Under the pieces are notes generated by a model. It did not search any database. It saw nothing but the letters and a program-made list of their open reading frames with translations, and had not been told where the DNA came from. This document shows, piece after piece, positions 5,021-7,859 of a DNA stretch of 7,859 bases. How positions within the stretch are numbered: position 1 is the first letter of the stretch; every line of letters begins with the position of its first letter. The stretch lies in assembly GCA_003142495.1 (NCBI GenBank), contig PLMM01000188.1, forward strand, positions 447 through 8,305. The letters run 5' to 3'. The translations under genes were made by a program, and so were the position numbers. This stretch comes from Gemmatimonadota bacterium (GTDB lineage: Bacteria; Gemmatimonadota; Gemmatimonadetes; Gemmatimonadales; Gemmatimonadaceae).

Positions 5021-7762
5021 CTACGAGTCGCGCAGCGCGACGAGCGGACCAACCCGCGCTGCGCGCCTCGCTGGTACGTAGCCGGCGAGCGCCGCGCTCG
5101 CGCCGAGCACTATCAGCGCGATCAGGATCGACGGCCAATCGAGCAGCCCGACTTGATAGAGCTGGTGCTGCACGAGCTTCATCGCGGCCAGCGCCGCCGG
5201 CATCCCGATGATCACGCCGCCGACGACGAGCAGCATCGCCTCGCCGAGCACGAGCCGCATCACATCGCCAGGCTCGGCGCCGAGCGCCATGCGGAGCCCG
5301 AACTCACTCGTGCGCCGCGCCGTGGCGTACGTCATCACGCCGTAGAGGCCGAGCGCCGCGAGCGCGAGCGCGAGGGTGCCGAACACGCTGACGACGCGCG
5401 ACACGAGCCTGTCCTGCGCGATCGACTCATCGACCAGCGCCGAGAGTGGTTGCACGCGCAGGACCAGCAATGGATCAGCGGCGCTCAGCGCGCGCCGAAT
5501 CGGCTCGGCCATGCGCGCGGCGTCTCCTGCCGCACGAACTTCGACGGCAAATTGTCCGGGTGGCTCACGTATTTGCGCCGTTGGGAAGTACACGCGGCGG
5601 GAGCGCTTGGCGCGCAGATCCCGCTCTTCGACGTCCGAAACGACGCCGACGATCTCGAAGGTGGAGCTGTCGGATGTCACGTGCGAGCCCAAAGCGCTGT
5701 GGTGCGGAAAGAAGTAGCGCGCGGCCGTTGCGTTGAGCACCGCTACCTTGGGGCCAGCCTTGTCGTCGCGCGCCTCGAAGTCGCGGCCCTCTTCGAGATG
5801 CGCGCCGATCGCGTGAAAATACGCAGGACCGACATCGTCGTAGGCGATCGTGCTGTCCGCGTCGCTTTGCGCGGAAAATCCCTCGACCTGCATTGTTGTC
5901 TCCGACTCGGTTCCGGTGAAGATGCCATTCTCGGAAGTGCTCGCGGCGACGACGCCGGGAACCTGCGCGGCTCGACCCGCGAGATCGGCCATCAGGGAGG
6001 TCAGTCGCACGTCCTTGTAGCCGGCGCGCTGCGCGTCGACCTCGATCAGGACGAGCTGATCGCGCGCGACGCCGATATCGGTGCTCTGCAGGCGCTGCAT
6101 GCTGCGGACGAGCATCCCTGTGCCCACGAGCAGCAGCACCGACAACGCAACCTGCGCCACCACGAGCATCTTGCCGAGCCCGAATTTCCCGGTGCCGCGC
6201 TCGGCGCTCGAAACGCCGCGCCCCTGCGCGCGCAGTGCCTCCGCGAGCTGCACGCGCGTGGCGCGAAGTGCGGGCACGAGGCCGAAGAGAATCGCCGTGG
6301 CGAGGGAGACGGCCGCCGTGAACGCCACGACGCGCCCATCGAGTCGTGTTTCGATGTCCGCGCCGCCCGTGAGCGCGGTGAGGGCCGAGCTTCCCCAAAT
6401 CGCGAGCAACACTCCGAGCGATCCTCCCACGACAGCGAGAATCAGGCTCTCGGTGAGGAGCTGCTGCACCAGTCGCAGCCTGTTCGCTCCGAGCGCCATG
6501 CGCACGCTCATCTCTCGTCCGCGCGCCGACGCGCGCGCGAGCATCAGATTCGCGAGATTCGCGCACACGATGAGCAGCACCACGCTCACCGCCGCCATGA
6601 GAATGAAGAGCGGCGCGGCAAAGAGGCGGCGATAGTATGAGAAGCCGCGCGCCCCCATCTCGACCTGCACGGGACTCTCGCGGATGTCATTCTGAATTCT
6701 CACCCGTTCCGGCGCCGTGGCGTGATCGAGGTGCGAGCGATTGATGATCCCCGTGACCTCGCTCCGTGCCTGCGCGAGCGAGATGCCGGGCGCGAGCCGG
6801 CCCATCATCTGGATCCAGCTGATACTGCGATCGGTGAGCATCGGCGAGTTCGGCATCAGTGCCGGCTGCTCCATGATCGGAATCCAGATCTCGATCGGCT
6901 GGCCGACGATGTCTCCCTTGAACGCGGCGGATGCGACGCCGACGATCGTCAATGGCACGCCGTTAATCAGGATCGAGCGCCCAACCGCCGTGCGGTCTCC
7001 ACCGAAGCGCTTGATCCAATATCCGTAGCTGAGTACGACCACCGGCGCGCCCGCGGGCACCTGATCTTCGTCCGGCGAAAATGTGCGGCCGAGCGCGGCG
7101 GGGAGCTGCAGGACGGTGAAGTAGTTCGCCGAGACGAATCGCCCACGCGGATGCTCGGCTTCCTTCTGCCCCGGCTCGGCGAGAAGATCCAGCCTGCTCG
7201 TGCGCCCCGTCGCGTAGACGCCGCTGAGCGACTTGCTTTGCGTGCGCACGTCCGCGTACACCGGGAACGACGCAATGTCGTTGCGCACGCTGCCCTCGGA
7301 GAGCCCTCCGGTTCGCGACGCGCTTCCGATGGTGACGAGCTGCTCCGGATGCGGCACGGGCAGCGTCCGCAGCACGAGCGCGTTGATGAGCGTGAACGTC
7401 GACGTGTTCGCGCCGATCCCGAGTGCGAGGGTGAGCAGCACGACCGCGGTGAAGCCGGCGTTCTGCCGCATCGTGCGCAGCGCGTACGTGATGTCCTGGC
7501 GCAGGTCGCTCAGATAGTTGGTGCGTCGCATGGCGCGTTCCCGTTGATAGTCGATGTCGAGGCAGCTGTTGCGAACCCTGCTCATGTCGCCAAAGCGCTC
7601 CAGCGCCTTGGCGCGCGCGGCGTCGGGAGCGAAGCCCGCGGCCACGAGCTTCTGCGTGCGCATGGCGATGTGGAAGTCGAGCTCCTGGTCGATGTCGCGC
7701 TCGAGATGGCTGGCGCCGACGCCGATGCGGAATACGCGAGTCCAGCCGCCGCGCTCAGTCAC
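5021..7762 (-). CDS. ABC transporter permease, ADOP type (duplicated MacB/FtsX modules)
   Basis: A 913-aa inner-membrane permease of the MacB/FtsX superfamily. A permease prefix domain (about 18-59; ERDIDQELDFHI then AAGFAPDAARAKALERFGD) marks it as an ADOP. Module 1 has helix 1 at about 103-125 (TAVVLLTLALGIGANTSTF), a MacB-like periplasmic domain (about 135-375), and FtsX helices near 381-403, 437-460 and 477-499. Module 2 repeats this: helix at 531-553, periplasmic domain about 555-780, helices near 787-812, 835-862 and 873-895. Both modules have the MALGA motif after the first FtsX helix, and the end reads YVPARRAARVGPLVALR. The start is GTG 7762, overlapping the PadR stop as GTGA; the frame is open 21 codons upstream, but only within the PadR gene. 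No ATPase or adaptor is adjacent, as usual for ADOPs. MacB relatives are mechanotransmission exporters; the substrate here is unknown. Confidence 0.95.
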   Translation of the reverse strand: MTERGGWTRVFRIGVGASHLERDIDQELDFHIAMRTQKLVAAGFAPDAARAKALERFGDMSRVRNSCLDIDYQRERAMRRTNYLSDLRQDITYALRTMRQNAGFTAVVLLTLALGIGANTSTFTLINALVLRTLPVPHPEQLVTIGSASRTGGLSEGSVRNDIASFPVYADVRTQSKSLSGVYATGRTSRLDLLAEPGQKEAEHPRGRFVSANYFTVLQLPAALGRTFSPDEDQVPAGAPVVVLSYGYWIKRFGGDRTAVGRSILINGVPLTIVGVASAAFKGDIVGQPIEIWIPIMEQPALMPNSPMLTDRSISWIQMMGRLAPGISLAQARSEVTGIINRSHLDHATAPERVRIQNDIRESPVQVEMGARGFSYYRRLFAAPLFILMAAVSVVLLIVCANLANLMLARASARGREMSVRMALGANRLRLVQQLLTESLILAVVGGSLGVLLAIWGSSALTALTGGADIETRLDGRVVAFTAAVSLATAILFGLVPALRATRVQLAEALRAQGRGVSSAERGTGKFGLGKMLVVAQVALSVLLLVGTGMLVRSMQRLQSTDIGVARDQLVLIEVDAQRAGYKDVRLTSLMADLAGRAAQVPGVVAASTSENGIFTGTESETTMQVEGFSAQSDADSTIAYDDVGPAYFHAIGAHLEEGRDFEARDDKAGPKVAVLNATAARYFFPHHSALGSHVTSDSSTFEIVGVVSDVEERDLRAKRSRRVYFPTAQIREPPGQFAVEVRAAGDAARMAEPIRRALSAADPLLVLRVQPLSALVDESIAQDRLVSRVVSVFGTLALALAALGLYGVMTYATARRTSEFGLRMALGAEPGDVMRLVLGEAMLLVVGGVIIGMPAALAAMKLVQHQLYQVGLLDWPSILIALIVLGASAALAGYVPARRAARVGPLVALRDS

Positions 7763-7859
7763 GCGGTGCGCGGAGAGCCGCTGGCATGGAGCGCGCGCGA
7801 TGCGGCCTCGACGAATTGCTGCCACGCGGAGAGGCCGATCTTGAGCTGTCCGCGCCCCG
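7759..7859 (-). CDS. PadR-like transcriptional regulator (C-terminal tail only)
   Basis: Only the last 32 residues and the TGA stop (7761-7759) are visible. They read GRGQLKIGLSAWQQFVEAA (first 19) then SRALHASGSPRTA. This resembles the C-terminal dimerisation helix of PadR-family winged-helix repressors (the typical end is GR-x-QL-x5-W-x2-F-x3). The TGA overlaps the GTG of the ADOP permease by 4 nt (GTGA), and PadR-ADOP pairs are a recurring arrangement in Acidobacteriota and Gemmatimonadota, which strengthens the call. It would be expected to repress its own operon in response to a small ligand. The DNA-binding domain lies outside the window, so the family rests on the tail and the neighbour. 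Confidence 0.72.
   Translation of the reverse strand, partial: GRGQLKIGLSAWQQFVEAASRALHASGSPRTA

Noticed and set aside
4834..5138. Minus-strand 102-codon frame across the permease 3' end and the gap
   Set aside because: It begins inside the permease gene, is Arg/Ala-rich in its first half and has no ribosome binding site or family signature.
5153..6640. Open plus-strand frame of 495 codons opposite the ADOP permease
   Set aside because: Same composition artefact: rich in H, R, E and A, no recognisable domain, and the minus strand carries an intact permease.
1..7859. Mobile element, CRISPR array, tRNA or rRNA
   Set aside because: I saw no transposase or integrase product, no regularly spaced repeats and no recognisable RNA gene on either strand.

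Overview
The window is G+C-rich bacterial chromosome in which every gene I can support lies on the minus strand, so transcription runs from high to low coordinates. A PadR-type regulator translationally coupled to a long, ATPase-less 'ADOP' permease (acidobacterial duplicated orphan permease) is characteristic of Acidobacteriota and Gemmatimonadota. Together with the TspO, DinB, DUF2071 and penicillin-acylase-family neighbours and the GTG/TTG starts, it suggests one of these phyla, with Gemmatimonadota my first guess. This placement is an inference from gene content; no rRNA or marker gene is present.

Reading in the direction of transcription: (i) 7859-5021 holds the C-terminal tail of a PadR-like regulator, whose stop overlaps the GTG start of a 913-aa two-module FtsX/MacB-type permease. 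(ii) 5020-4834 is a 187-nt gap with a candidate hairpin and a very good ribosome binding site. (iii) 4830-3201 holds a 66-aa charged protein of unknown function, then, 25 nt on, a 14-helix DHA2-type MFS drug exporter with a TTG start. (iv) 3200-3071 is a 130-nt gap with a tentative promoter. (v) 3070-1 is a probable operon: 70-aa membrane protein, DinB-like metal-binding protein, DUF2071/YqjF-like protein, TspO, an unrecognised 108-aa protein and a secreted penicillin-acylase-family Ntn hydrolase that runs off the left edge. The acylase ATG overlaps the stop of the 108-aa gene.

Functionally this looks like an accessory envelope, transport and stress neighbourhood: a PadR-controlled permease, a multidrug exporter, small-molecule-handling proteins (DinB, DUF2071, TspO) and a secreted amide hydrolase. 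I see no phage, transposon, CRISPR, tRNA or rRNA, and no clearly new multi-gene system. The parts most open to discovery are the 66-aa and 108-aa proteins of unknown function. The long plus-strand open frames are antisense shadows of these genes.
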